The notes beneath the pieces are model-generated. The model worked only from the letters and a program-made list of their open reading frames with translations, was not told the origin of the DNA and did not search any database. 64,000 nucleotides of DNA from contig NZ_CP017689.1 in NCBI RefSeq assembly GCF_001831495.1, forward strand, positions 868,001 through 932,000. The letters run 5' to 3'. A program made the position numbers and the translations under genes. This stretch comes from Thalassotalea crassostreae. GTDB taxonomy: Bacteria; Pseudomonadota; Gammaproteobacteria; Enterobacterales; Alteromonadaceae. This document shows positions 1-7,347 of the stretch, one piece after another. Within the stretch, counting starts at the first letter, position 1, and every line of letters begins with the position of its first letter.

Positions 1-360
1 CTTAAATTCCACCGCGTTATGCCTGGTTTTATGATGCAAGGTGGTGATCCAATGGGGACTGGTCAATCGGGCCCAGGTTATCAATACGATGGTGAGTTTC
101 ATAAAGCAGCTCGTCACAACCAACCTGGCATTCTTTCAATGGCCAATCGCGGCCCAGGAACTGACGGGTCGCAATTTTTTATCACCTTTAAAGAAACCCG
201 CTGGTTAGACAATAAGCACACCGTATTTGGTAAAGTTACTAATGGTTTTGAAACACTTTCTGCGATTGAAGCACAAGGTAGTCAATCAGGCAGAACTAAA
301 GAAGAGTTAAAAATACTCACAGCTTCGATTGTCGTTAAAAATAAAGAGTCGAAGAAATAA
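1..360 (+). CDS. Cyclophilin-type peptidyl-prolyl cis-trans isomerase, 3' part
   Basis: The reading frame is open from the first base, so the gene starts before the window; 119 codons are visible. The fragment begins inside the FHRV motif and continues with [10 protein letters not shown], the catalytic core of cyclophilins, which interconvert cis and trans proline peptide bonds during folding. Further on are GSQFFI, which lines the proline pocket, and HTVFGKV. No membrane segment is visible, but the N-terminus is missing, so cytoplasmic (PpiB-like) and periplasmic (PpiA-like) forms cannot be told apart. A strong terminator follows within 25 bases, so this is the last gene of its transcript. 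A separate exported cyclophilin lies at 42393-43001. Confidence 0.9.
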   Translation, partial: LKFHRVMPGFMMQGGDPMGTGQSGPGYQYDGEFHKAARHNQPGILSMANRGPGTDGSQFFITFKETRWLDNKHTVFGKVTNGFETLSAIEAQGSQSGRTKEELKILTASIVVKNKESKK

Positions 361-383
361 AAGCTAGTTCTAGATAAAACTTA

Positions 384-417
384 AAAAGCCTGCAAATTAA
401 TTTTTGCAGGCTTTTTT
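384..417 (+). terminator. Rho-independent terminator after the cyclophilin gene
   Basis: A 13-bp perfect stem (AAAAGCCTGCAAA pairing with TTTGCAGGCTTTT) with a 6-base loop ends in a run of T. Confidence 0.9.
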
Positions 418-629
418 ATAAGTATAAATATAGGCCTTGGGCAATTCTTAGGTTACTGCGTTAAGCAGCTAGGGTATAGAAAACGCTGTCTAATTACGTT
501 TTTGAAAAGTTAAAATAACGATTTTTAAATCAATAAGTTATAGGGCTGTGTTTTTTACAATTGAAAACGCTAAAGTGCTAATTTTTTGCTAATATAAATA
601 ATATTGCTAAACGAAAAAGATAATATATT

Positions 630-1295
630 TTGGATGTTTTGATAGTTGAAGATAACTTTAATATTGCAGAGTCCATTGGCGACTACCTGCTATTGTATGA
701 TGTTATGGTTGATTTTGCCTATAATGGCGAATCTGCATTGGAGCTTGTCGCTGACAATAGTTATGACGTAATCGTTATGGATATTATGATGCCAAAACTT
801 GATGGTATACGTACCGTTTCACACATCAGGCAAGTATTGCAATGCAATACTCCGATAATATTTCTTACTGCGAAAGATACAATTGAAGACAAGTTAACCG
901 CATTTAAAAGTGGCGGTGACGATTATTTAGTAAAACCCTTTTCATTGGACGAATTGTATGTTCGATTGTTGGCACTATCTAGTCGAGGAGGGCGAACTGA
1001 TATTGGTAAGCTTACCTATAAAGATTTAGAGTTCGATGTTCAAACCGGAGAGTTAACCAGAGACGGAAACCCGATAAAACTCTCAAATTTACAGCTAAAA
1101 ATAGTATCGGAATTAATGCGATCAGCACCGAATATTGTTTCTAAGTCTAAACTATCATCGGCTGTTTGGGGAGATGACTCGCCGGATACTGACGCATTAC
1201 GTAGTCATATGTATGTGATTCGTAATGCAATTGATAAGAAATTTACTGAAAATAGAGTAGAGACAGTTCATGGTAAAGGTTATCGAATCCAATAA
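630..1295 (+). CDS. OmpR/PhoB-family response regulator (QseB/PmrA-like)
   Basis: A 221-aa transcription regulator. Residues 1-115 form the receiver domain, with acidic residues E7 and D8, phospho-acceptor D51 in VMDIMMP, T80 and K102 in VKPF. Residues 125-221 form the winged-helix DNA-binding domain, ending HGKGYRIQ. The start is a TTG at 630; the only nearby ATG, at 634, is out of frame. The kinase gene overlaps its 3' end by 26 bases, so the two are translationally coupled. Upstream, GCTAA occurs at 577 and 588, one DNA turn apart, which could be an autoregulatory repeat of the kind this family binds. With the barrel and YgiW-like genes downstream, the context resembles QseB/PmrA-type envelope stress systems; the signal cannot be read from sequence. 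Confidence 0.92.
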   Translation: MDVLIVEDNFNIAESIGDYLLLYDVMVDFAYNGESALELVADNSYDVIVMDIMMPKLDGIRTVSHIRQVLQCNTPIIFLTAKDTIEDKLTAFKSGGDDYLVKPFSLDELYVRLLALSSRGGRTDIGKLTYKDLEFDVQTGELTRDGNPIKLSNLQLKIVSELMRSAPNIVSKSKLSSAVWGDDSPDTDALRSHMYVIRNAIDKKFTENRVETVHGKGYRIQ

Positions 1296-2526
1296 TATTA
1301 TTAGCGCACCTAGTTTAGTTACAAAAATTAAACGCGGCTTTAGCTTCTTAGTGCTTATGGTAACTGTGTTTTTTATCGGGACCATGTACATAGTTGAAGA
1401 TCAGTTAGAGGTTATAAGCTTACATCATAGTTTAGATTCTGCGGCCAAATTGTATAATCAACAATACGCTATGCTAGGGGAAAAAACGCCACTACCTAAC
1501 CCATTAAAATACTCCACTTATTGGAGTGAACGCACAGTTCCTTCATGGCTAAATAAATATAAAGAGCAAGGTTTTTTTGAAGAGTTGAGAGGGACTGAAG
1601 ATAAACACTTTATTGTTGAATTCCATCCGTCTGGAGACGGATTGTTATATGTGGTGTTTAAAGACGACGCCGACGACTATTTAGACCCATATGAAGACGC
1701 TTTACATATATTTACCATAACTGCTGGTGCTTTATTTATCGGTTTGACTATTTTATATAGCCTCTATTTTTCTCGAAGTATCAGTAGTGTATTAAATAAT
1801 ATTCAGGAGAAAGTAAAGCTAACATCAATGGAGCATCCAGACTTTGCTGTTAATAGTCGCTATTCTGAAACTCAAGATATAGAACAAACACTACTAAACA
1901 CAAAGCATCATATTAATGATTACTTTATTAGAGAGAAAGATTTTAGTCGTTTTGCTTCGCATGAATTGCGAACTCCAATTATGGTTGTGCAAGGATCTTC
2001 AGATATATTGGCAAAGCTACATAACGAAAACCCTTTGGCAAAAAAAGCTGTTACTAGACTACAACAGGCTAGTAATGAAATGCGCCTACTTACGGACACT
2101 TTTTTATTACTCGGTAAAGAAGAAATAGAGAAAATACATTATCAGGAGTGTGAACTGACAGACATCATAGAGCTACAAATTGAAAATCTAAAGCCTGTAT
2201 TTTTGTCTCAAAACGTCGGTGTAAATTTAAATATAGTGAACTCAGGAACAATTTATTCACCATTAAGTTTTGTTGTGATTGTAATCAATAATTTATTAAA
2301 AAATGCATTTAGTTATGCCAATGGCGATATTGAAATAACATTAGGTTTTCCTGAACTGACTATACGTAATAATCATGCTGGCCATGATATAGATAACGCT
2401 GGCTATGGAGTTGGCTTAGTGATTGTAGCTCGTATATGTGACGTTATGAACTGGAGTTTTTATAGCGAAAATAATCAAAATGATTACATTGCCAAGATAA
2501 ACTTTAAAGAAATTAAAATTAAATAA
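1270..2526 (+). CDS. Sensor histidine kinase partner of the 630-1295 regulator
   Basis: A 418-aa inner-membrane kinase that would phosphorylate the upstream regulator. It has a membrane helix at about 23-42, a periplasmic loop of roughly 100 residues, a second helix at about 145-168, a short linker, and a dimerisation domain with the phospho-acceptor H231 in HELRTP. The ATPase domain shows an N-box (INNLLKNAFSYA) and a glycine-rich G2 box (GYGVGL). The usual DxGxG box is atypical: the acidic residue is replaced in IRNNHAG, which may alter ATP handling. The start lies inside the regulator gene (26-base overlap), and no in-frame alternative better preserves the first helix. The periplasmic region matches no sensor family I recognise. 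Confidence 0.9.
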   Translation: MVKVIESNNIISAPSLVTKIKRGFSFLVLMVTVFFIGTMYIVEDQLEVISLHHSLDSAAKLYNQQYAMLGEKTPLPNPLKYSTYWSERTVPSWLNKYKEQGFFEELRGTEDKHFIVEFHPSGDGLLYVVFKDDADDYLDPYEDALHIFTITAGALFIGLTILYSLYFSRSISSVLNNIQEKVKLTSMEHPDFAVNSRYSETQDIEQTLLNTKHHINDYFIREKDFSRFASHELRTPIMVVQGSSDILAKLHNENPLAKKAVTRLQQASNEMRLLTDTFLLLGKEEIEKIHYQECELTDIIELQIENLKPVFLSQNVGVNLNIVNSGTIYSPLSFVVIVINNLLKNAFSYANGDIEITLGFPELTIRNNHAGHDIDNAGYGVGLVIVARICDVMNWSFYSENNQNDYIAKINFKEIKIK

Positions 2527-2531
2527 AAGCT

Positions 2532-2562
2532 TTCACGAACACTTCACATTTGATTGTATAAG
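2532..2562 (+). promoter_or_regulatory. Candidate response-regulator boxes and -10 element before the barrel gene
   Basis: TTCAC occurs at 2532-2536 and again at 2543-2547, exactly 11 bp apart, and is followed by TATAAG at 2557-2562. Direct repeats spaced one helical turn apart just upstream of a -10 are the usual layout for activation by OmpR/PhoB-family dimers, and such a regulator is encoded immediately upstream. That this regulator binds here is inferred. Confidence 0.5.
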
Positions 2563-2594
2563 ATGCTCCTCATTGAAACTAATGAGGACATAAC

Positions 2595-3221
2595 ATGAAA
2601 AAAATTATTCCATTTATCGCACTACTCTCGCCTGCTGCATTGGCAAATACATACATTGGTATTGAAGCTGGCACTGCAGACGTAAAAAGTGAAGAATCAA
2701 TCACCTCTAAAGATGGTGCTATTGACATTACTCCAGAAGGTTCAGATACCGTAATTGGTGGTTTTATCGGTTATAAGTTTGAAAACAATTGGGCTGTAGA
2801 GTTTTCTTACAGTCAATTTTCAAGCGAGGACTCTATTACAAACAAAGAACTTAACCAAGGCATCGTTGTTGAACAAGAACTCGACGCAGAATTTGATGCC
2901 AATCAATTTGCGCTAAAACCAGTTTATTTTTACCCCCTAAGCGAAAATCTTACCTTAAAAGCAAGTTTAGGAATTACTTATACCCAGTATGAATTTTCTA
3001 GTTCATACGAAATAGAGTACGACTCAGTACTTGACGTTATGGATATTGATATCCCTGTAGCTAAAAGCAGCAATGACGATGATGCATTTGGCGGAATCGT
3101 TAGTGTCGGTCTGGAATATAACGTATGGGACAACTTAAATCTTGGTGCAAACGTTAAATATCAACAAGATTCGATAGCTAGCAATACACAATTTAACATC
3201 AGCGCATCGTATTACTTTTAA
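2595..3221 (+). CDS. Outer-membrane beta-barrel protein, small OMP_b-brl type
   Basis: A 208-aa exported protein. Residues 1-17 are a signal peptide (positive KK, hydrophobic core, cleavage after ALA). The rest alternates polar and hydrophobic residues in short strands, typically ending in aromatic residues (GGFIGYKF, WAVEFSYSQF), and the chain ends NISASYYF, with the terminal phenylalanine recognised by the BAM machinery. Eight strands would fit the length. It has its own candidate promoter with TTCAC repeats and a GAGGA ribosome site, and is followed by the YgiW-like gene. Substrate and function are unknown; an envelope-stress role is inferred from the adjacent two-component system. Confidence 0.8.
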   Translation: MKKIIPFIALLSPAALANTYIGIEAGTADVKSEESITSKDGAIDITPEGSDTVIGGFIGYKFENNWAVEFSYSQFSSEDSITNKELNQGIVVEQELDAEFDANQFALKPVYFYPLSENLTLKASLGITYTQYEFSSSYEIEYDSVLDVMDIDIPVAKSSNDDDAFGGIVSVGLEYNVWDNLNLGANVKYQQDSIASNTQFNISASYYF

Positions 3222-3286
3222 TCAACACATACTTTAATTTTATTGGCATTAAATAGCCTGAACTCAAAACCTTTAAGGATTACATC

Positions 3287-3652
3287 ATGAACAAATCAAT
3301 TTTTACAATAGCTTTATTGGCACTTAGCACATCAGCATGTGCCGCAACTGACACTGCAAAGAGAGGTGGTTTCACAGGACCTAGCGATATGGTTATCACG
3401 CCTGTTGCGGAAGCAATAGTAGCCGATGACGATACATTCGTTACAATGAAAGGGTATATTAGCAAAGCGATTGGTAATGAAAAGTATCTATTTAAAGATA
3501 AAACAGGAACGGCTGTTATTGAAATAGATGACAAAGATTGGCGCGGTGTTGAAGTCTCAGAAAATGATTTAGTCATTATTTCTGGTGAAGTGGATACCAG
3601 CTTTAATGAGCCAGTTGAAATAGACGTAGATAGCATACAGTTAGCCAAGTAA
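3287..3652 (+). CDS. YgiW/YdeI-family periplasmic OB-fold stress protein (BOF domain)
   Basis: A 121-aa exported protein. The signal peptide covers about residues 1-19, ending SACA-A. The mature part has the BOF pattern: GGFTGP near the start, then VTMKGYISKAIGNEKYLFKD, followed by strands ending in GEVDTS and a final VDSIQL. YgiW/YdeI (VisP in Salmonella) proteins contribute to stress, peroxide or polymyxin tolerance in enterics, and ygiW sits beside qseBC in E. coli; the same pairing with a two-component system is seen here. A good AAGGA ribosome site precedes the ATG. It is probably co-transcribed with the barrel gene 66 bases upstream. Confidence 0.85.
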   Translation: MNKSIFTIALLALSTSACAATDTAKRGGFTGPSDMVITPVAEAIVADDDTFVTMKGYISKAIGNEKYLFKDKTGTAVIEIDDKDWRGVEVSENDLVIISGEVDTSFNEPVEIDVDSIQLAK

Positions 3653-3672
3653 CATGCTCGTTAACCGATACT

Positions 3673-3711
3673 TAAAAAGCTCTATGAGTGACCAATTAAC
3701 GGGGCTTTTTA
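3673..3711 (+). terminator. Probable terminator after the YgiW-like gene
   Basis: TAAAAAGC pairs with GCTTTTTA across a 23-base loop. The T-run is inside the stem, so this is a weaker candidate than the others in the window. Confidence 0.45.
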
Positions 3712-3742
3712 GGTATCTTGAATTTAGAAGTTTTCTTAACTA

Positions 3743-3772
3743 TGGATCGTAGATTCTGCCGTTCATATGAAT
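3743..3772 (-). repeat. 30-bp direct repeat, copy A: Rhs core remnant
   Basis: Identical over 30 bp to 5159-5188 and in the same orientation. On the minus strand it encodes IHMNGRIYDP, the hallmark at the end of the Rhs core, and is followed at once by a TAG stop. It is therefore a fragment of an Rhs gene, lying just downstream of the toxin/immunity pair. Both copies begin at the same base on their Rhs-upstream side. Confidence 0.85.
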
Positions 3773-3804
3773 CTAAGTAGGCGGATTTCAATTCGCCCAC
3801 TTAG
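3773..3804. repeat. Inverted repeat abutting direct repeat copy A
   Basis: CTAAGTAGGCG pairs with CGCCCACTTAG (one mismatch) around a 10-base loop. It touches the 30-bp repeat with no gap. It follows the immunity candidate on the minus strand and might act as its terminator, although no T-run follows; it could equally be a scar or recombination site. Confidence 0.5.
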
Positions 3805-3850
3805 TTATAATTCCAATTTAATTTTTACTTTCCATAAATCATTTCACAAC

Positions 3851-4333
3851 TTAACTAGTTATAAAAGTGATCGCACTTTCTATAACTCCCCATTTGCCAA
3901 TCCAAATAAAGTACACCCCAATTACTGCAATTATTAAAGCGACTAATATTGTGATATAGTTAACAATAGTTAGTTCATTTCTATCCGAAATTTTCGTAAT
4001 AGGCCATTTATCATCCATTATTAGTGTAAGGAGTAAGTGTGGACCTAGGAATAAACATATCCCGGAAAGTTTAGTGTAAATATTACCGCTAATATTAACT
4101 TCTAAAATAATAACTAATGCGCAAACCCAAAGCATTGAAAAATCTGTTTCTGATGAGAAATCATTACCTTTAATGGAAGTGCTTAAATAATAAAACACAG
4201 TCATTACTCCCAAGCTTATTAGAGTTGTTACAACTAAGGCTTGATCCAAATTTTTTGTCAGTACAATTGCAAGGCTAAAGCTTAATGCAATTAATCCTGT
4301 TATCCCTAAATAGTTATTAAAAGTGATTTTCAT
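3851..4333 (-). CDS. Multi-pass membrane protein, candidate immunity protein
   Basis: A 160-aa protein that is almost entirely hydrophobic, with about five membrane helices (roughly residues 8-26, 32-50, 66-82, 86-108 and 124-147). It starts 6 bases after the stop of the Rhs-tip gene and lies on the same strand, the position where Rhs immunity genes are found. No family is recognised. Immunity proteins against pore-forming or membrane-inserting toxins are commonly small multi-pass membrane proteins, which fits the hydrophobic stretch in the upstream toxin candidate. The function is inferred from position and topology only. Confidence 0.6.
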   Translation of the reverse strand: MKITFNNYLGITGLIALSFSLAIVLTKNLDQALVVTTLISLGVMTVFYYLSTSIKGNDFSSETDFSMLWVCALVIILEVNISGNIYTKLSGICLFLGPHLLLTLIMDDKWPITKISDRNELTIVNYITILVALIIAVIGVYFIWIGKWGVIESAITFITS

Positions 4334-4339
4334 TTAAAA

Positions 4340-5194
4340 TTAGTCTATAGCTTTCTTTATGAGCGCTACAATCTTTCCTCTTTTGTTAAGCATGTAAATA
4401 ACTCTTAATCCATTTGATTTTAGATTTCTTTGTTCAATATTGTGGTTATCTAATTTTTTTAATGCTGATTGATTGGCAAGTTCAATACCGATCATACCTA
4501 ATTCCAATATTAAAAACTTTACCATAGGTGAAGCACTAGCGTACGCACTAGCTGCTGCTGCTCCTTTCGCAACAAGAGGAGTAGCAAGAAAAGGAGTAGC
4601 CGCAACAGCTCCAGTTAATGAAAACCCTTCCATTTGCCCACTTTGAATGGAGTCTCGAAGTTGCCTTTGCCCTTCCATTAACTCATACCATTTAGTTCCG
4701 GCATCAAGACGACAAGCGTAGCTGCATACTATGCTGGCGCTTGTTAAAACTCCATCATCAAATTTCAGGGCATGGTATTCAGCTCTTGCCCCATCATCCT
4801 CACTCTCTAAATATTTAGCTGCCTCAGAATCATTCAAAGCCTTTACTGTAGCTGCGTTCTGTTTTGTTATTTGTTCGTTAAAAGATAAGCCTGATGCCCC
4901 AAGTGAACTAATGCCGCTACCGTTTGAAACATTTGGCAGATCATTCCAGTTACTTGCCCCTTCTATACGAACCCATTCACCATCAACTTGCTTGTAGACA
5001 TTTCCATCTCCGTCTTTCCCTAAAACAGGTTCTGATTCATATCCTGTAGGATCAATTCCCATAATGGGATTATTCATAATGTAAGAATAACCATTAATCG
5101 ATTGCGTATTCGTTGGTGATTGAATAAACGGATCAACACTCATGAAACGGCCAAGGTTTGGATCGTAGATTCTGCCGTTCATATGAATTAACAC
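4340..5194 (-). CDS. 5'-truncated Rhs tip with variable C-terminal toxin domain
   Basis: The minus-strand frame encodes the last part of an Rhs core (NGRIYDPNLGRF, then YSYIMNNP and the end-of-core GIDPTG) followed by a unique tail of about 230 residues. Full Rhs proteins exceed 1000 aa, so nearly all of the YD-repeat shell is missing. An in-frame stop lies two codons before the first possible start (GTG at 5194; ATG at 5182). Residues ~190-245 are strongly hydrophobic and alanine-rich, suggesting a membrane-inserting toxin; the end is basic. No known toxin motif is recognised. This is an orphan tip, probably silent unless recombined onto a complete rhs gene, and is followed by a membrane immunity candidate. 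Confidence 0.7.
   Translation of the reverse strand: MLIHMNGRIYDPNLGRFMSVDPFIQSPTNTQSINGYSYIMNNPIMGIDPTGYESEPVLGKDGDGNVYKQVDGEWVRIEGASNWNDLPNVSNGSGISSLGASGLSFNEQITKQNAATVKALNDSEAAKYLESEDDGARAEYHALKFDDGVLTSASIVCSYACRLDAGTKWYELMEGQRQLRDSIQSGQMEGFSLTGAVAATPFLATPLVAKGAAAASAYASASPMVKFLILELGMIGIELANQSALKKLDNHNIEQRNLKSNGLRVIYMLNKRGKIVALIKKAID
5159..5188 (-). repeat. 30-bp direct repeat, copy B: start of the Rhs tip
   Basis: This is the second copy of the 3743-3772 repeat, here in frame as the first ten core residues of the truncated Rhs tip. The two copies bracket 1386 bp that hold the toxin and immunity candidates. Confidence 0.85.
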
Positions 5195-5251
5195 TCTTTA
5201 ATCAAGCTAACTACTTGGTTTTTAAAGAACTTTAATAGATTATAAAATAAC

Positions 5252-5283
5252 ATAGATTGTGGTTTGATCAAATCACAATCTAT
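5252..5283 (-). terminator. Long inverted repeat between the higBA operon and the Rhs tip
   Basis: ATAGATTGTG pairs with CACAATCTAT; the inner TTTGATCAAA is also self-complementary, giving a 32-base near-perfect palindrome. Read on the minus strand it is followed by a T-rich stretch, so it probably ends the higBA transcript, although its symmetry would also suit a protein-binding site. Confidence 0.6.
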
Positions 5284-5303
5284 TTAAAAGGGAGGAACAG
5301 AAC

Positions 5304-5723
5304 TTAAATAAAGACTTGTGGAGCAACATTAAATCGTTTTGATAAGGCCCTAATGTGCTCTAAGGATAGTTTCCTTTTACCATTTAAAATCATAGAAACC
5401 ATACTTTTCCCACCAATTTCTTCTTTAAAATCTGTGGTATTTAAGCCATGCTGCTCTATTAATACTCTTAAAACAGAAAGCCCATTATCAAGCTTTTCTA
5501 TTTCATGGTTGAATAATTTAAATTCATTTGAATTTTCTTCCCATTCATTAATGGCTAAAGAAAGTAAATCAATTAAAGGTTTTTGGTCATCATAATCATC
5601 AATTAATTCATCCATAAGTTCTAAGGCAGCATTATATTCAGATTCATTTTCAATGTGAGTAAGAAAACTAACACTATCAAATAAAATCTTAGCTTGATGC
5701 TTTAATTGCGCTGTATTTAACAT
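5304..5723 (-). CDS. higA: HigA-type antitoxin with Xre helix-turn-helix
   Basis: A 139-aa protein; the ATG at 5723 is chosen because AGGAG sits 7 bases upstream, whereas a longer frame from 5771 would overlap the toxin gene. The N-terminal two thirds are helical and acidic; the last ~60 residues form a helix-turn-helix (LIEQHGLNTTDFKEEIGG, then SMVSMILNGKRKLSLEHI). In HigBA systems the antitoxin neutralises the mRNA-cleaving toxin and represses its own promoter. The toxin gene ends 10 bases upstream, the inverted (toxin-first) order typical of HigBA. The matching operator is at 6046-6102. Confidence 0.85.
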   Translation of the reverse strand: MLNTAQLKHQAKILFDSVSFLTHIENESEYNAALELMDELIDDYDDQKPLIDLLSLAINEWEENSNEFKLFNHEIEKLDNGLSVLRVLIEQHGLNTTDFKEEIGGKSMVSMILNGKRKLSLEHIRALSKRFNVAPQVFI

Positions 5724-5733
5724 ATCTATACTC

Positions 5734-6033
5734 CTATGAATATTTCTTACAAAATTTGTCGTAATCTGCATGTGTAAAAATGTGCTTTATGTACATGCGT
5801 TGATCTCTAAACTCAATAAAAGCAATTAATCTTAAATTGTTTCCACCAATATCTATCACATACCATTTGTCGACATATTTGAAATTATCTAATGAAGAGA
5901 ATATCTGCTTTAACTGTTCTGGTGTTTTAAATTCATTTTTCTTTAACGCATTATAAGTATCAAGTAGTGCTTTAGCGTCATTCGGATACTTTTTTATTGC
6001 ATCGTTAAAAGGCTTTCTAGATATTATGTGCAT
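5734..6033 (-). CDS. higB: HigB-type mRNA interferase toxin
   Basis: A 99-aa protein beginning MHIISRKP, the usual start of the HigB family within the RelE superfamily. The strand-rich C-terminal half contains WYVIDIGGNNLRLIAF and ends YIKHIFTHADYDKF; the histidines and basic residues near the end are the conserved part of the family. These toxins cut mRNA, usually at ribosomes. The start at 6033 is preferred over an in-frame codon at 6126, because the 31 extra residues would be encoded across the promoter and operators. The partner antitoxin follows after 10 bases. Confidence 0.88.
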   Translation of the reverse strand: MHIISRKPFNDAIKKYPNDAKALLDTYNALKKNEFKTPEQLKQIFSSLDNFKYVDKWYVIDIGGNNLRLIAFIEFRDQRMYIKHIFTHADYDKFCKKYS

Positions 6034-6045
6034 TAGTATTTCTTT

Positions 6046-6102
6046 ATAGTTCACAATGTGTGAACTATAACATTCATATTCAATGTTTGCAATTTGTGAA
6101 CT
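6046..6102 (-). promoter_or_regulatory. higBA promoter with two operator palindromes
   Basis: On the minus strand a -35 TTGCAA (6087-6092) and a -10 TATAGT (6064-6069) are separated by 17 bases. A perfect 10-bp inverted repeat, ATAGTTCACA-ATG-TGTGAACTAT (6046-6068), covers the -10. A second, imperfect copy (6084-6102, right half TGTGAACT) covers the -35; the centres are 36 bp apart. This is an autorepression layout for the HigA/HigB complex. Confidence 0.75.
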
Positions 6103-6547
6103 GAAACGCATTAATAATATTCTCAATTAATATCTTAAATTTGACATTAATATTTATTAAGACTTTAATGGTGAATATAAAGTTCTTTAAAATTCATTAA
6201 TTTACATGATTTAAATAATATTAAGTTATATGAATAGTCGAATTTACGATCCTGTCTCAGATTGAATCTTTCAGATAGGCCGCATGAACCTTCACTATAA
6301 GTAAGAAAATCTATAATCGTATTTTTAAGTATCAAAACAATGCTATTAGCCAAGCTGCTACCTCATATTAAATAAGGCACTATTGCAATAAAGTCGGCAA
6401 TTTAAAAATTGAAACTCAAGCTCATGACAACAATTGCATTGTAATTAACCTTCATTTGCTCACAAAACTACCAAGCTGGTTAAAAATTATATAAACTTAG
6501 CAATATTAGTTATTAATCAATAAGCTAGATTGGTCGTATTGAGCCTT
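6103..6547. other. Gene-free AT-rich stretch between higBA and the next gene
   Basis: Apart from the small Rhs relic at 6230-6271, I see no supported gene. A 62-codon minus-strand frame at 6165-6353 has no ribosome site and runs antisense to the relic, so it is not called. Confidence 0.5.
6230..6271 (+). pseudogene. Decayed Rhs core fragment on the plus strand
   Basis: The plus strand reads MNSRIYDPVSD followed by a TGA stop. MN-x-RIYDP is the same hallmark as in the Rhs tip at 5188-5159, but in the opposite orientation and with different codons, so it is not a copy of that repeat. After RIYDPV the expected LGRF can be matched only through point changes, including TGA where CGA is expected. 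It is a small relic and would be easy to miss. Confidence 0.5.
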
Positions 6548-7189
6548 ATGGAACAAGATTTATTATCTCAACATACATTACATTCGCCGCAGTTCTCTGA
6601 ACTGTGTAATGCTTTGTATGAGCGAGAATTAAATATATTGGCCAATGCGGAATTCAATTCTGCAGCGCAAGTGCAAGCGCGCCTTAAAAGTCTCGCTCAC
6701 TACATCAAGCGCACTGCTGGTTCAATGTTAGCGGTCGACTCGCCACTATTGTTAGATTTGCAAAATGCCAGTTGGTCGCAAAAGCAAGCCAAACAATTGC
6801 CGGTTAAAGAACAAGATGTTGAATCCGTGCGTCAATGGTATTTGAACAACGATTTGGCATTGGGATTGGTCGTTCCAGTTGTGGTTCACGAAAACCAAAC
6901 TCAGCGTATAATTATCGACTGTATCGATAGAGTAGATAATGAGAACAAACGTTTTCGCAGCAATTATTGTGGCTGGTTTGAACTTAGTCACGAAAACCTG
7001 CATAAAGATGAAAGCTTTGCGTTATTGAAACCTACCAAAAAAGTTCTCGCCGCCGCATGCAGTGGTCATCAATGGCAGGGCAATGGTGAGCGTAGAACAT
7101 CACCTTCAACGCTATCTCTTAGAGAGCTGTTATTGTCATGCCAAATCAATTGGCGAAATATGAAAATGCCAATCTCGTTAAAACGCTAG
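6548..7189 (+). CDS. Conserved-looking hypothetical protein upstream of ftsB
   Basis: A 213-aa soluble protein from the ATG at 6548 (a TTG at 6530 would add six residues; neither has a strong ribosome site). No signal peptide or membrane helix is seen. The first 80 residues are helical. The middle contains a hydrophobic strand (LALGLVVPVVV) and RIIIDCIDRVDNEN; a cysteine/tryptophan patch (YCGWFEL) follows. I do not recognise the family. It sits where eno lies in E. coli, directly before ftsB and in the same direction, with a 158-base gap, so it probably has a separate transcript. Confidence 0.6.
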   Translation: MEQDLLSQHTLHSPQFSELCNALYERELNILANAEFNSAAQVQARLKSLAHYIKRTAGSMLAVDSPLLLDLQNASWSQKQAKQLPVKEQDVESVRQWYLNNDLALGLVVPVVVHENQTQRIIIDCIDRVDNENKRFRSNYCGWFELSHENLHKDESFALLKPTKKVLAAACSGHQWQGNGERRTSPSTLSLRELLLSCQINWRNMKMPISLKR

Positions 7190-7347
7190 AATATCTTCTC
7201 TGAACTGACTTAAGTCCTTTATTTTTACTTTAAACCCTATTTAGCGGTTATTTTTCTGTTAATTCGTGCGCAATTTTATAATTAATGATGGACTTGCAGA
7301 TCGTGGTATTTATAATGTTAATACTATTTTAATAATAAAAATCCATT

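Noticed and set aside
5302..5771. Longer HigA starting at 5771
   Set aside because: The start would lie inside higB, while AGGAG precedes the ATG at 5723.
6165..6353. 62-codon minus-strand frame
   Set aside because: No ribosome site, AT-rich composition, and it runs antisense to the Rhs relic.
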